From Dendrobium chrysotoxum (taxonomy: Eukaryota > Streptophyta > Magnoliopsida > Asparagales > Orchidaceae), in NCBI GenBank assembly GCA_019925795.1, contig CM034311.1, positions 17,056,926 to 17,120,925 on the forward strand: a stretch of 64,000 nt of DNA, in the 5' to 3' direction. Positions 54,324 to 64,000 of the stretch are shown here, piece after piece. Position 1 is the stretch's first letter. Every line of letters starts with the position of its first letter. The notes beneath the pieces are model-generated. The model had not been told where the DNA came from, did no database searches, and saw nothing but the letters and a program-made list of their open reading frames with translations. The translations under genes and the position numbers were made by a program.

Positions 54324-56182
54324 TGAAAGTTCGATAGGGATGTTAATCCATGATGAACTAGTCTCGAGGCTAACCAAGAGGGGGGGTGAATTGGTTATTT
54401 TAAAAATTTGTGAGCAACAGGAAAGATCTTCATGATAATTTGCAGCAAAAATAAGTAAACACAGAAATGCAAAGATCAACCACAGATTTCACCCAAGTAG
54501 ATAATAATAGAAAAGTAAAGTACAAAAAATAATCAGAATGAGCACACTAGATTTTATAGTGGTTCGGTCAACTTGACCTACATCCACTCCCTGGAGCCTT
54601 TCCTTCGAGTATTGCACTAACACAAAACTGACTCTCCTTCTACTCCCACAGCAAGGCGGAGAAGCCTGTACAAAAACTCCTTTCTACCAACTCGGTGAGG
54701 CAAAGAACCTGAACTCTTTTTGCTTTCTCCTGAAGAAGATAGAGAATCTTGACTCCTTTCGCTTCCTCCTGAAGCAGACAGAGAACCTGAACTCCTTTCG
54801 CTTCCTCTTAAAGCGGGCAGAGAACCCGGATCTTCTTGCGAATGATCCTCTCACAGAAAACACCGACAAGATAAGAGACGACGAACGGAGAAGATGACTC
54901 AGATCCTTACTTGGAGCAACCTTTATGAATCCCTCATAAACTCCCCCTCACAAGATCCTCTCTCTCTCCCAAGCTCTATCTCACTCTCTCACAAGGTTTC
55001 TCTGGAAAGGAAAGTGGCAAAAATTTTTCTTATTAAGATTTTTCTTATTGAAAGAAAAAGATCTTTTAAAGGAGGGCTCAAAAATTATCCTAAATCTTAA
55101 CTGGTCATCACATATCGTCAAGGACGATCGACGGATCGTCCTGTACGATTAGTGTAAAAACTCATATTTCAGCCTGGATGAACTGGTTTCTCTGGACGAT
55201 TAAAAGAAAAATTTGTTCAAATCATCCCGTATAATTTTGCGATCGTCTGAGATGATTAGTTTAAATCGGGAATTTCATCCAGAAGATGGCTATGGTCGTC
55301 CAGGGGAACTTGTGCTGGACGATCTCAAAATGACTTGATCATCCAAGATGATATGTCTATCGTCCTATATGATTAGTTCAAAAAGGGCCAAAATCATCCG
55401 GTTCACAGCTCTAGACGTACAGGTCATAACACGCTGGACGATTTCAAAATGACTTGATCGTCCGGGATGATATGGGTATCGTCCCGTATGATTAGTTCAA
55501 AAATGGGATTATCATCTTGCACACAGCTCTGGACGTACATGTGATAGGCACTGGATGGTCAGGATTTTTAACACATCGTCCCATACGATCCTGCGATCGT
55601 CCAGGATGATATGATCGAATCAATCAGACCTTAATTATTTTCCTTAATCATCAGACTAATTTAGGCATGATTATAATGGATCTTTCAGGATGATACACGT
55701 ATCGTCCGGGACGATCAGACCAAATCTCTAAAAATAAAAACTTGCCTAACTTGATCTAGCAGTTGAGAATTTCTGATTTAAGCCTATCATCTTGTACGAT
55801 ATTGGGATCATCCAGGATGATCAGCTTAATCAAACCAACTTAACATGATCATCCTAATTAGGGTTTTTATTTTCACTGGATCATCCAGGACGATATGAAT
55901 ATCGTCCAGGATGATATAAACAAAATTTTGAGACATAAGCTCTAACTCACTAAAACTCTCCCTCTGAGTGTATGTGTGCAAGGTTACTTAGCGAGGGGAT
56001 CAATTACATTACATTTGACTCAAGAAAAGCAAAAATATATAATTAAACACACACGAACCCGATCTTGAGTTGGCTTGGATTGTATTTGATCTTTTGTACC
56101 TGAAATGATTAGCCAAGCAAAATAGAACACAAACATGTTTGTCATCATCAAAATTATACTTCTTGAATCCAGATTTGCAACA
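54324..56182 (-). mobile_element. 5' LTR of Copia 2
   Basis: 1,859 bp, TG...CA, same plan as the 3' LTR. It differs from it by scattered substitutions, many at CpG sites of the palindrome arms, and small indels such as an added ttcttattaaga-like run near 55030. Confidence 0.93.
55114..55915 (-). promoter_or_regulatory. Eight palindrome doublets in U3 of Copia 2 5' LTR
   Basis: Colinear with 46853-47654, including both modules of the 119-bp duplication. The 15-6-15 spacing is kept through substitutions such as CpG decay in individual arms. Confidence 0.82.
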
Positions 56183-56703
56183 AGAGGCTCATAGTTTCTT
56201 AGGCTTTACTAATAATTATCAAAAGTTTGTTCATGATTTTTCTTGCATTTCTTTGCCTTTGACAAAATTGATTCAAAAGTCAGTAGCCTTCATATGGACT
56301 CTTGAGTATGAGCAGAGTTTTCAGCTTTTGAAGGATTATTTGACTTTTGCTTTGATTTTGACTATTCCTTTAAGTATAGAGGGGCTTCAAGTTTTTAGTG
56401 AAGCATAACTAAGAGGTTGGCTTACGTGTTATTGCATCATGGTACAATGATTGCTTATGCATCTTGACAGTTGAAACCACATAAGAGGAACTATCAAATA
56501 CATGATCTTGAGTTAGTAGCTGGGGTATTTGCACTAAACATTTAGAGGCATTACTTATATTGAGTCAGATACAAGATTTTTATTGATCATTAGAGTTTGA
56601 GTACATCTTCACAAAGAAGGATCTGAATTTGAGATAGATAAGGTGGTTAGAGCAAATCAAGGATTATGATATTTCTATTCAGTATCGACCTAGTAAGGAA
56701 AAT
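56183..56703 (+). pseudogene. Gypsy A RNase H region (after Copia 2)
   Basis: 56188 on resumes the tether (HSFLGFTNNYQKFVHDFSCI, then LTKLIQKSVAFIWT and QSFQLLKDYL), open to 56408. A decayed RNase H follows with several stops, ending near the spacer before integrase (56640-56703). The family's catalytic acidic residues are not readable with confidence. Confidence 0.8.
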
Positions 56704-57720
56704 ATGGTAGTAGATGCTTTGACTAGGAAGTCATTATGTACTTATCTTTCTTTACTTATATATATAGACTCCCTTATTCAAAATTTAGAGAAGTTGGATA
56801 TAGAGGTAGTATTAGTTAATACAGCTCTAGATTTGTTAGCTCAAATAATTATTCAACCTACTTCACGGGAAAGATTTCAAGAGACTCGAGAGTCAGATAC
56901 AGAGTACCTGAAGTTGAGTGATCATATTAAGGAAAGTAAGAGACCTGAATTTTCCCTATTTGATTCTGATATCATTTTTTGCAAATATAGATTATGTGTT
57001 CCTTCTATTAGTGATCTGAGAGCTGAGAATCTACACGAGACACATTATTCAAGCTATATTATTCATCCAGGAAGTAGTAAAATGTACAGAGATTTCAAAT
57101 GTATATTTTGGTATCTTAGATTGAAGAAAGATATAACAGAGTTTGTTTCAAAGTGTGTGGCCTATCAGTTACTAAAGGTAGAGTATCAGTGACTAGGAGG
57201 TCTTCTACAGTCATTACCTATTTCAGAGTGAAAGTGAGAAGAGGTGACAATGGATATTGCTATGAGTTTTTCCAAATTTTGGTAGGGATATGATGCCATC
57301 TTGGTTGTTGTTGATCAATTGAAGAAGTTAGCATATTTTATTCGGATATGATAGATAGATCTGGTTGATAGGTTATTATAGATATGTCAGAGATATTATT
57401 AGATTATAAGTTATGCTAGAGGTGATTGTATCAGATCATAATGATTGATTTACCACCATATTATGGAGAGGCATTTAATAGGGGCTGAGTACAAAATTAC
57501 ACTTCAGTATGACTTTTCAACCACAGACAGACAGATAGTCCAAAAGGATTATTTAGGTACTGGAGGATCATTGGAAACTCTATGTTCTAGACTTTGGTGG
57601 TAGTTGGGAGGATCATATCCTACTGATAGAGTTTGTATATAAATAATTATCAGTCCAACATATATATAGTTCCTTTCAAAGCCTTGAATTGGAAGAAGTG
57701 CAAAACCCCTTTGTCATTGA
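56704..57720 (+). pseudogene. Gypsy A integrase (decayed core)
   Basis: A 162-codon frame (56704-57192) holds the end of the RNase H spacer and the HHCC domain: RLCVPSISDLRAENLHETH, HPGSSKMYRDFK, and a C-terminal pair in which only the first Cys is kept (KCVAYQ). The core begins EEVTMDIAMSFSKFW at 57238, keeping the first catalytic Asp, then a stop-ridden stretch with VIVSDHND (second Asp) near 57423. No continuous frame covers the core. Confidence 0.78.
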
Positions 57721-57859
57721 TAGAGGTAAAGGATAGCTAGGTGATATGGTTTACTTTTGTGATAACACTATAGCAAAGATTCAACTAATCAGAGAAAGAT
57801 TAAAAGCTGCATAGGATAGGCAAAAGAATTATTATAATTAGAAACATAAGCTGGTGGAA

Positions 57860-58275
57860 TTTTAGGTTGGTGACTTAGTTTATGTCAAAGTCAGTCCTAT
57901 GAAAGGTGTTAGCAGATTTGAAAGAATCACTAAGTTGAGTCTAAGGTATATAGGACCTTTTGAGATATTTAAGAGGATTGTTAGTTCTATTTATAAGTTA
58001 TTATTATCTGATCATATTTCAAATATATACAATATATTTCATTTATCATCTCTAAGAAAGTAGGTATCTGATTATGGAAAGAGATTATCTACTGATAATA
58101 TGGAGGTTCATCCAAGACTGCACTATAGTGAAGGGCCAGAAAGGATTCTAGTTTACGATGTTAGGAAATTGAGGATCAAGTAGATTCTGATGGTCATAGT
58201 GCAATGGAAGCATAGGACTACCAGAGAGGCTATTTGGGAGAAAGAAAATGAGATGAGAGTTATATTCATGTTTAA
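57860..58275 (+). pseudogene. Gypsy A integrase C-terminus and chromodomain-like end
   Basis: Reads VGDLVYVKVSPMKGVSRFER near 57869, KLSLRYIGPFEIFKRIV near 57935, then NIFHLSSLRKYVSDYG-like sequence with a stop and a chromodomain-like end (ILMVIVQWKHRTTREAIWEKE, 58183-58243). This order is typical of Tekay/Del chromoviruses, whose chromodomain steers integration to heterochromatin. Confidence 0.7.
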
Positions 58276-58319
58276 TTTGACTTATTTTGGTTTGAGAATG
58301 TAGAGGATGACATTTATTT

Positions 58320-58333
58320 AAAGGTGGGTGGAT
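58320..58333 (+). promoter_or_regulatory. Polypurine tract of Gypsy A
   Basis: aaaggtgggtggat directly before the 3' LTR start TGATATAACCC. Confidence 0.7.
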
Positions 58334-60054
58334 TGATATAACCCAAAAATTTAATAAAGATATTTTTTCTGTAACGGCCAAAAAATATTTTGGGAGTCAT
58401 TATAAGTTCAAATCATAAACCATCTTTGCCATAACATATATATTATTGTGTTTTAATTTTACTAAATTTTCATAATTTTTTCGCACTCTTGAAATTTCTT
58501 AAGAAATTAGCACTTGCTAGTACAAGTGAGGGTTTTGGGACCGTTAGATGTCAGTTATCAATTTCATCAAAAAGTTTTAAATAAAGTGAGTTATTTTATG
58601 AATATTTTTTTATAATTTTTGAATCCCTAAAAATATTTATATGAATTTTATACTAAAAATTAATTATAATAATATTATTATATTCTTACTTTATTAAAAA
58701 AAATCAAAAGCACTTTTTACAACTTAAGCCATTAATCTCTTTCCTCATTTAGCTAAACAAATAAAGGATTTGGGGAAAATAAGAGAAAAGAGAGAAGAGA
58801 GAAGAAGAAAAGCTAGGGTTTGGTGATTATAGAGCCATTTTTGTCCATCGGCCTAGTTGAAAAGTTTGTCTGTCTTAAGGTAAGTCATATATATTTTGCC
58901 TATTTCTGTTTTTAATAATTTGAAATTTTTAATATTTTTTTGATCAAATTTATATTTTTGTAACCGAAAAATATCAATAACTTTATTTTGGTAAAACTTT
59001 TACCACATAATATTTTATTTGTTATGGAGATTGAGATTATGAACATTTTGAGCATATTATGAAAATTTTTTGCTGGGTGATTTGAAAAAAATAGCAATTT
59101 TTACCTACTCAAAAATTTTTTTTGACATCTAAAAATAATTCTTCAATTCAATTAAAGCTTCATAATGATATTTTGCACAATCCCTTGTAATTTGGTTATG
59201 TTTTAAAATAGTAATTTTTTGTTCAATAATATTTTTGTTGCCTACCATTGTGGCATTTTGATAATTTTTTAATTTAATCTTATTATGCTTTAATTAATGA
59301 AATACATAAAGAATATGGAAGAAATGTGATGTGATGTTATGCCGACACTAGTGGGTAACTGAGGTGGGATTCTATTATGCCGGTGCTAGTGGGCGACCGA
59401 GATAGGATTCTGTTATATCAGGGCCTATGGACTACTAAGGTGGGATTTTGTTAATGAAGCTATAAAGATAGATAAAATTTTGGGCTGAGAGCCATTATGA
59501 TAAAATGAATATCTGCTTATAATTCATTTGATTTTAGTTTTAACTTCTACTTTAATTTCAATCTCACTTTTTTGAACAATACTTTTATATCACAGTATTT
59601 TTAGTTTGTTGGGTTTTAGTTATTATTTTTTATTTTAGGTTGAGATAATCTACTGAGTTGTATTAGCTCATTACTACCTTTATTTCTATTTTTAGGCCAA
59701 GGGAAGGGTAAGGAGCTAGCTGAGTAGTTTGGATAGTAGGCTTTGAAATGTGCTATAGGTATATTTTGTTAGTTTTGATTTTTGCAAACCTAACTTTTAT
59801 TTTTTTATTCTCTATGTTGCAAGCAATGTTGTAGATAGATTTTAGATTTGATATATTTTTTGATGATATATAAAAAATTATTTTGAGATTTAATAATCTT
59901 TCGCTTTATATTGCATTGTGTAGTGGCTCTATGGAGTATATAAATTAAAATTTTATTTTAGTACTTTTCCAACCAGATCTTGGGATCAGTCTTGCCACAA
60001 TCAGACATGGTATGACCTATGCAGTTGTAGGTCCCATTGAGTCAGGTTTTAACA
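58334..60054 (+). mobile_element. 3' LTR of Gypsy A
   Basis: 1,721 bp, from TGATATAACCC to GTTTTAACA. Colinear with the 5' LTR but clearly diverged, with three rather than four sub-repeats. Followed by tacag, the right target copy. Confidence 0.9.
59337..59452 (+). repeat. Tandem sub-repeats in Gypsy A 3' LTR
   Basis: Three degenerate units of the array described at 42722-42905, with one unit fewer. Confidence 0.75.
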
Positions 60055-61280
60055 TACAGTACCTAGTACCATATTATCCTAAAACTAGCATACATATTCC
60101 TACAAAGTTCAGAACATTTACACTGAGGAAAACCTAGAAACACTGCTTCTCACTAATGTAAACTACCACCCATATGAATGCAATGCATGATGTAATGTAA
60201 TAAAGAGAAGACTATGTAAGAAAGAAATTTGTTTTTTGATTGATTTGATAATATACAACGGACTCAAACTCTATAGAAGAGGAATGTGGTCAGGGTCCAT
60301 CACAACAAACTTGGATTTCTAAGCCTATCATATATATAAATTCAGATATACTTACTATATGGTCTTCTAGTTCCAAGTCTTCGATAGAATTCTAAAAGAG
60401 AGCATCCTCCAAGGGAGAGGATATCATCTCTTGGAGCCTCATTTACATGTATATATAATCAAGTACATTAGAATCATTTATAACTCAAGATGTTGTATAA
60501 CTCAATCTTGGAACATTCTATTATTTACGAAGACTTGAATATGTACATATCATTCTTATGTATATTCTACTTTTACTCTTACAAGAAATAAAAAGAAAAT
60601 ACGTATAAATAGCATAAACATTTAAAATAAAATTCAAGGCACTTGTGTAATAAACTAATGCTTCTAATTCAGACCTTAAAGAGTTAAGTGTACCAATAAG
60701 AATTTAAAGTGAATGACATTCAGATTACTGAAAATAAATAAACAGACATAGGGTGCTCTCTATACAAAGCACCCGACAAGCAATTCACACCATTGTCCTA
60801 GCCTAGGATAAAGTTGATTGTCTTAACAAACTATCTAAAGTGTGCGAAGGAGACTGTGGATTTAGTATGTCCTATAAGAGTTTAATATTTAAGTTGCATG
60901 AGTTTAGGATGTTTGTTCATTAGGCCAAAAGGGATTTTTTAATTAAAATTTATCTTATACGAATTTGAATTTTATTTTTTAAGCTATAAAGGTTGGAGTT
61001 GATTATTTAATTTTAAAGAATTTATAAGTTAATAACTCCATATGTAGGAGCTACTAACCTACAAATCCTAAGGCTTGCAATAAAAATATAATCATCTCCC
61101 ATATAGGATAAATGATTACATGAAGCCTTTAGAGATTTATTGTTGATTTATTAAGGGATATATATTGGACCTGATGGGGTTGTGGAGTGAACTTTTAAAT
61201 TGTATAAAAATATAAGGCTCTATCACTCCTAAATAATCCTTAGGGGTTTTTTTTATATAAATAATAACAAGCCACACTTA
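60055..61280. other. Unassigned AT-rich DNA right of Gypsy A
   Basis: No gene or repeat recognised. It should be the continuation of 41201-41809 before the Gypsy A insertion; no obvious element joins the two sides. Confidence 0.5.
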
Positions 61281-62640
61281 ATATATACAGGTATACATGT
61301 TGAATCAACTAATAAAGTGATAAAGTAGAGTGTCGAACCCACGAGAAAGTATGCTTTACTTGCAGTAAACTACTACGGTTTACTCTAATTATATTAATTA
61401 TCCTACTAAAATAAAAATAATATTTTTGAAAATTCTATCACTGAATAAAATACTAAAAATATTTGATACAATATTAATCAAAGTTTTTTGGATTGATGAC
61501 TATAAATTGCATATATTTCCTTATGAGACTCTTCATGGTAATATGATTTAGAGCATATACATCCCTAGATCTCTGTCAAGCTTATAAGGTGAAAAGGATA
61601 TCTGTTAACCTTCTACTGTTATAATTCCCCTTAAGAACTAAAAATATTTTATCTTATGTCTAGGCATGCAAAATATCCCATCCAAATACTCCTGATTGTT
61701 TATACATTCCTCCATTGAGGCTATACATCACACTAAGTTTTAACTATATATATGACCACTATGTGCATTAAATAAAGTGTGGGATAATATTAAAAATATC
61801 TTTTAATAATTTATAGAATAAGAGTCTTCATTACTACTCAAAATACATTTTATATCATCAATCCAAAATAAGAAAATTAGCCAGACATTGAATGAATAAT
61901 AAGAAAACTCATTTTTATTAAACTCATTGAAGAATGAAAAATACGAGTGATATCACTAGGAAGGATCAATGTATCTCCTTTACACTCCTCCCTTTAACTT
62001 ACATAGTCACTTCAAGAAACATAGGCAAAACACTCCAAATGATTATATTTTGTACTTCCTAACTTCTCCTAGATTTTACTCTAATAGGGAACTAAAGAAG
62101 TACTCTAAAAAGTATTGAAATTACACAAGTGACTGAACTTTCTTATAAACATAACACAATGTCTATTTATAGAAAATAAAAAATGGCAACTAGTGCTGTG
62201 GCACTTGAAATAATGGCATCGTGGCACTTCTGAAGTGAACAAGCATAGAAGCTTTTGCATCACCGTGGTGCTTACTGACATGGATTAGTTACTTAGTAAA
62301 TAGTAGTGTCTTTTCACTAATAGAACATATTCCTTGGAAGTTATAATTGTAACATTATGATGTTGTGGACATTGGAGCACTGCGGTGCATAAAGTGTAAA
62401 AATGGAATCAAGGCATTAGTAATTTTGGCGCCATGGCATTTAGAAATAGAGAATCCAGCATTGCTAAGCTGACTTTCTAGCGTTGCAGGATTGATAATGT
62501 TGTGGCACTATCTGTGTTGCTGCCACAGCATTTACAAATAGAGAACTCAGCACTGCCATATCCGAATTTAAGTGCCACAGCGTTATTAAAGGTAGCGCTA
62601 TGGCATTTTATCACCAGACACCACGACACTAAGAGCTCCT
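61281..62640 (-). mobile_element. 3' LTR of a gypsy element running off the right edge (boundaries approximate)
   Basis: The minus strand of 62300-61281 matches 1-965 (plus strand). It contains a TATA box (62161-62174) and the gtgggttcgacactctac-type end. The start is placed near 62640 because short gtggca-rich repeats (62390-62640) belong to U3. On the minus strand it lies 3' of the pol end at 63890, so it is the 3' LTR of that element. Confidence 0.6.
62161..62174 (-). promoter_or_regulatory. TATA box in the right-hand gypsy LTR
   Basis: The minus strand reads TTCTATAAATAGAC. Confidence 0.6.
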
Positions 62641-63889
62641 TAGAACTTCTGCCAATTTTTTAGTTTTTCCTACACAAACAATAATTAAAACAACACATTT
62701 TCACTAGAAATAAAACACATTAAATAATATGCAATTTACACTTATCAAATTCTTCTCAACTTAAATTCTTTCTTATCCAAAAGCAAGTAAATAAATATGC
62801 AATTCTAATTAATCGAATAACCAAAATAAAAATTGATAATTTAAAATTCTAAAATATAAGATAATACATCACAGTATATAAATAGTAGAAATGAACAAGC
62901 TTATAATTAGAGTTTGGAAAATTTTAATAATTATTCTAAAGAGTTATTCTTATTATTACTTAATTTAAATTTACAAGTTATAGATTTAATTATTGACTTT
63001 TGAATTTTTCAAGTGAAAATTTTAGCTTAAAAATTATATTTATTTGTAGTTAAAATTGAATTTTTATAAGGTCACCATTATTTGCTTTAGTTCTCCCATC
63101 TTGTCCTTGTAAATTTATGTTTAAGATTGCAACCAGATTCTAAACTTTTAACTGCTACGGAATTTTGAATGTACTCTTTCCTTTTCTTTTCTTTTTTTTT
63201 CTTTTTAAAACTTTTTTTAACATCGTTTTCTTTATTACTTTTGCAAGTACATTATTAATAATTTTGAATATCAGTTTTGCTTAAAATCTCCTTACAATTT
63301 TAATGAGTTTAATGTAAGGATTTAATAGGTTCACTAATCCCAAATTTGTTTTGCTTAAGATTTTAAATTTTAATCAACCCATATCTATTCTCTATCCTTA
63401 ATTATTCATCTTTATTTCAAAAGTCAATGTATAAAGGTATAACTTATAAATTCAAGTTTAAGTCAATAACTTGAATCATCTAAGTTAGATAGTTATTAGT
63501 TTTTCCAAGCTATGAAGTATAAAGCAATGTTCATTTGAACTATGATCTAGGGTTTTATTATTATACTAATTTTATATAATTTTAATTATTATTTTTATCA
63601 AGATTAATTAAATAATCAGAATATAGAGATATTAATGGAAGACAATATAAAAATTTAAGCATAAATGAATTTAATAAAATGTAAAATAATAACACACCTA
63701 AATATTAACAACTAACACATATTTTCATATAAATGATAGAAAAGTATAAAATATGTGATATATAACTAAATCAAAATATTTGTTACAAGATAATTAATGC
63801 CTACAACACCACTTTATTCATCATAATAAGCTTACTAGACACAAGTGGGTTGCCTCCCATAAGCGCTGAGTTTATAGTTTTAAGCTAGA
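62641..63889 (-). other. 3' untranslated region of the right-edge gypsy element
   Basis: AT-rich DNA between the pol stop and the LTR. Just after the stop the minus strand has agcgcttatgggaggcaacc (63871-63852), a block commonly seen downstream of pol in plant gypsy elements. No further frame is recognised. Confidence 0.6.
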
Positions 63890-64000
63890 CTATGCCAATG
63901 ATTTTATTTCAGGATAAACCAATTCAGATATATTTTGTAATCGATCAATATCTCCACCTAAATAAGATTTCAATCTATGGCCATTCACTTTGAAAACATA
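63890..64000 (-). pseudogene. C-terminal end of gypsy pol (integrase tail), cut by window edge
   Basis: Thirty-six codons and a TAG (63892-63890) are open on the minus strand. They begin YVFKVNGHRLKSYLGGD, the conserved tail of plant non-chromovirus gypsy integrases (F-K-V-N-G-x-R-L-K). No chromodomain follows, consistent with an Athila/Tat-type element. The rest lies outside the window, so whether the full gene is intact cannot be judged. Confidence 0.85.

Larger units (their letters stand above)
46075..56182 (-). mobile_element. Copia 2: complete but inactive SIRE/Maximus-like element nested in Gypsy A
   Basis: This 10,108-bp element has TG...CA ends and a perfect target duplication AGAGG (46070-46074 and 56183-56187). 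Same family and orientation as Copia 1. LTRs are longer (1,847 and 1,859 bp) mainly through a 119-bp tandem duplication in U3. Its gag-pol is broken in different places from Copia 1, so the two are independent insertions. Confidence 0.95.
41810..60054 (+). mobile_element. Gypsy A: Tekay/Del-like chromovirus, host of Copia 2
   Basis: Two LTRs (41810-43515 and 58334-60054), TG...CA ends, and a near-matching 5-bp target duplication (tatag left, tacag at 60055-60059). Inside, on the plus strand: primer-binding site, gag, RT, RNase H, integrase, a chromodomain-like end and a polypurine tract. Copia 2 (46075-56182) splits it in the RT/RNase H junction. Without Copia 2 and one target copy it is about 8.1 kb. 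All genes carry multiple stops. Confidence 0.92.

Overview
This window is AT-rich plant nuclear DNA, most likely angiosperm. Nearly all of it is layered retrotransposon sequence: Ty1/copia of the SIRE/Maximus type, Ty3/gypsy of Tekay/Del and Athila/Tat/Ogre-like types, and plant L1-type LINEs. Only one intact host gene is visible, a single-exon DOG1-domain protein on the minus strand (26010-26840), which stands out as a GC-rich island. No rRNA, tRNA or CRISPR array was seen.

Layout. 1-971 is the end of a gypsy LTR (+). 973-5071 is a decayed Tekay-like gypsy element (minus, 'Gypsy B') split by a solo copia LTR (1253-2964, target duplication AAAGT). 5072-6720 is unassigned, with faint coding texture. 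6774-7054 is a foldback/MITE-like element. 7122-11678 is a decayed LINE (+). 12214-12766 resumes at 22716 as a probable Tat-like LTR, interrupted by a complete but dead copia element (Copia 1, 12767-22710, minus, duplication CCATC). 22807-25035 holds an LTR-like remnant and a minisatellite. Then come the DOG1 gene and a promoter-like stretch (27350-27980). 28204-35110 is a diverged tandem duplication; its first unit carries a truncated copia LTR. 36281-38054 is a younger 5'-truncated LINE. 38468-38975 is an 89-bp tandem array, followed by a gypsy-type gag-like pseudogene (39170-41200). 41810-60054 is a Tekay-like chromovirus (Gypsy A, +) with a second copia element inside its reverse transcriptase/RNase H region (Copia 2, 46075-56182, minus, duplication AGAGG). 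The window ends with an inverted relative of the first gypsy LTR and the last 36 codons of its pol (63890-64000, minus).

The most striking structure is in the copia LTRs. In U3, upstream of a TATA box, the boxes are 15-bp near-palindromes of the form ATCGTCC-N-GGACGAT. They come in pairs with a fixed 6-bp spacer, so neighbouring boxes are 21 bp apart. There are seven pairs in the Copia 1 3' LTR and eight in the Copia 2 LTRs, and recognisable pairs persist in an old solo LTR. The eighth pair comes from a 119-bp enhancer-like tandem duplication, and a 21-bp indel distinguishes the two Copia 1 LTRs. This could be an array of twin binding sites for a dimeric protein, or a series of hairpins with 15-bp stems and 6-nt loops in the 3' end of the RNA. 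The leader part of the same LTRs has a 39-bp (13-codon) repeat that keeps a small basic reading frame open.

No element here looks autonomous: each polyprotein is broken by stops and frameshifts, and the two copia copies have lost different zinc ligands and catalytic residues. Element names (Gypsy A/B, Copia 1/2) are local to this annotation. Lineage calls rest on recognised protein motifs and layout, not on a database search.
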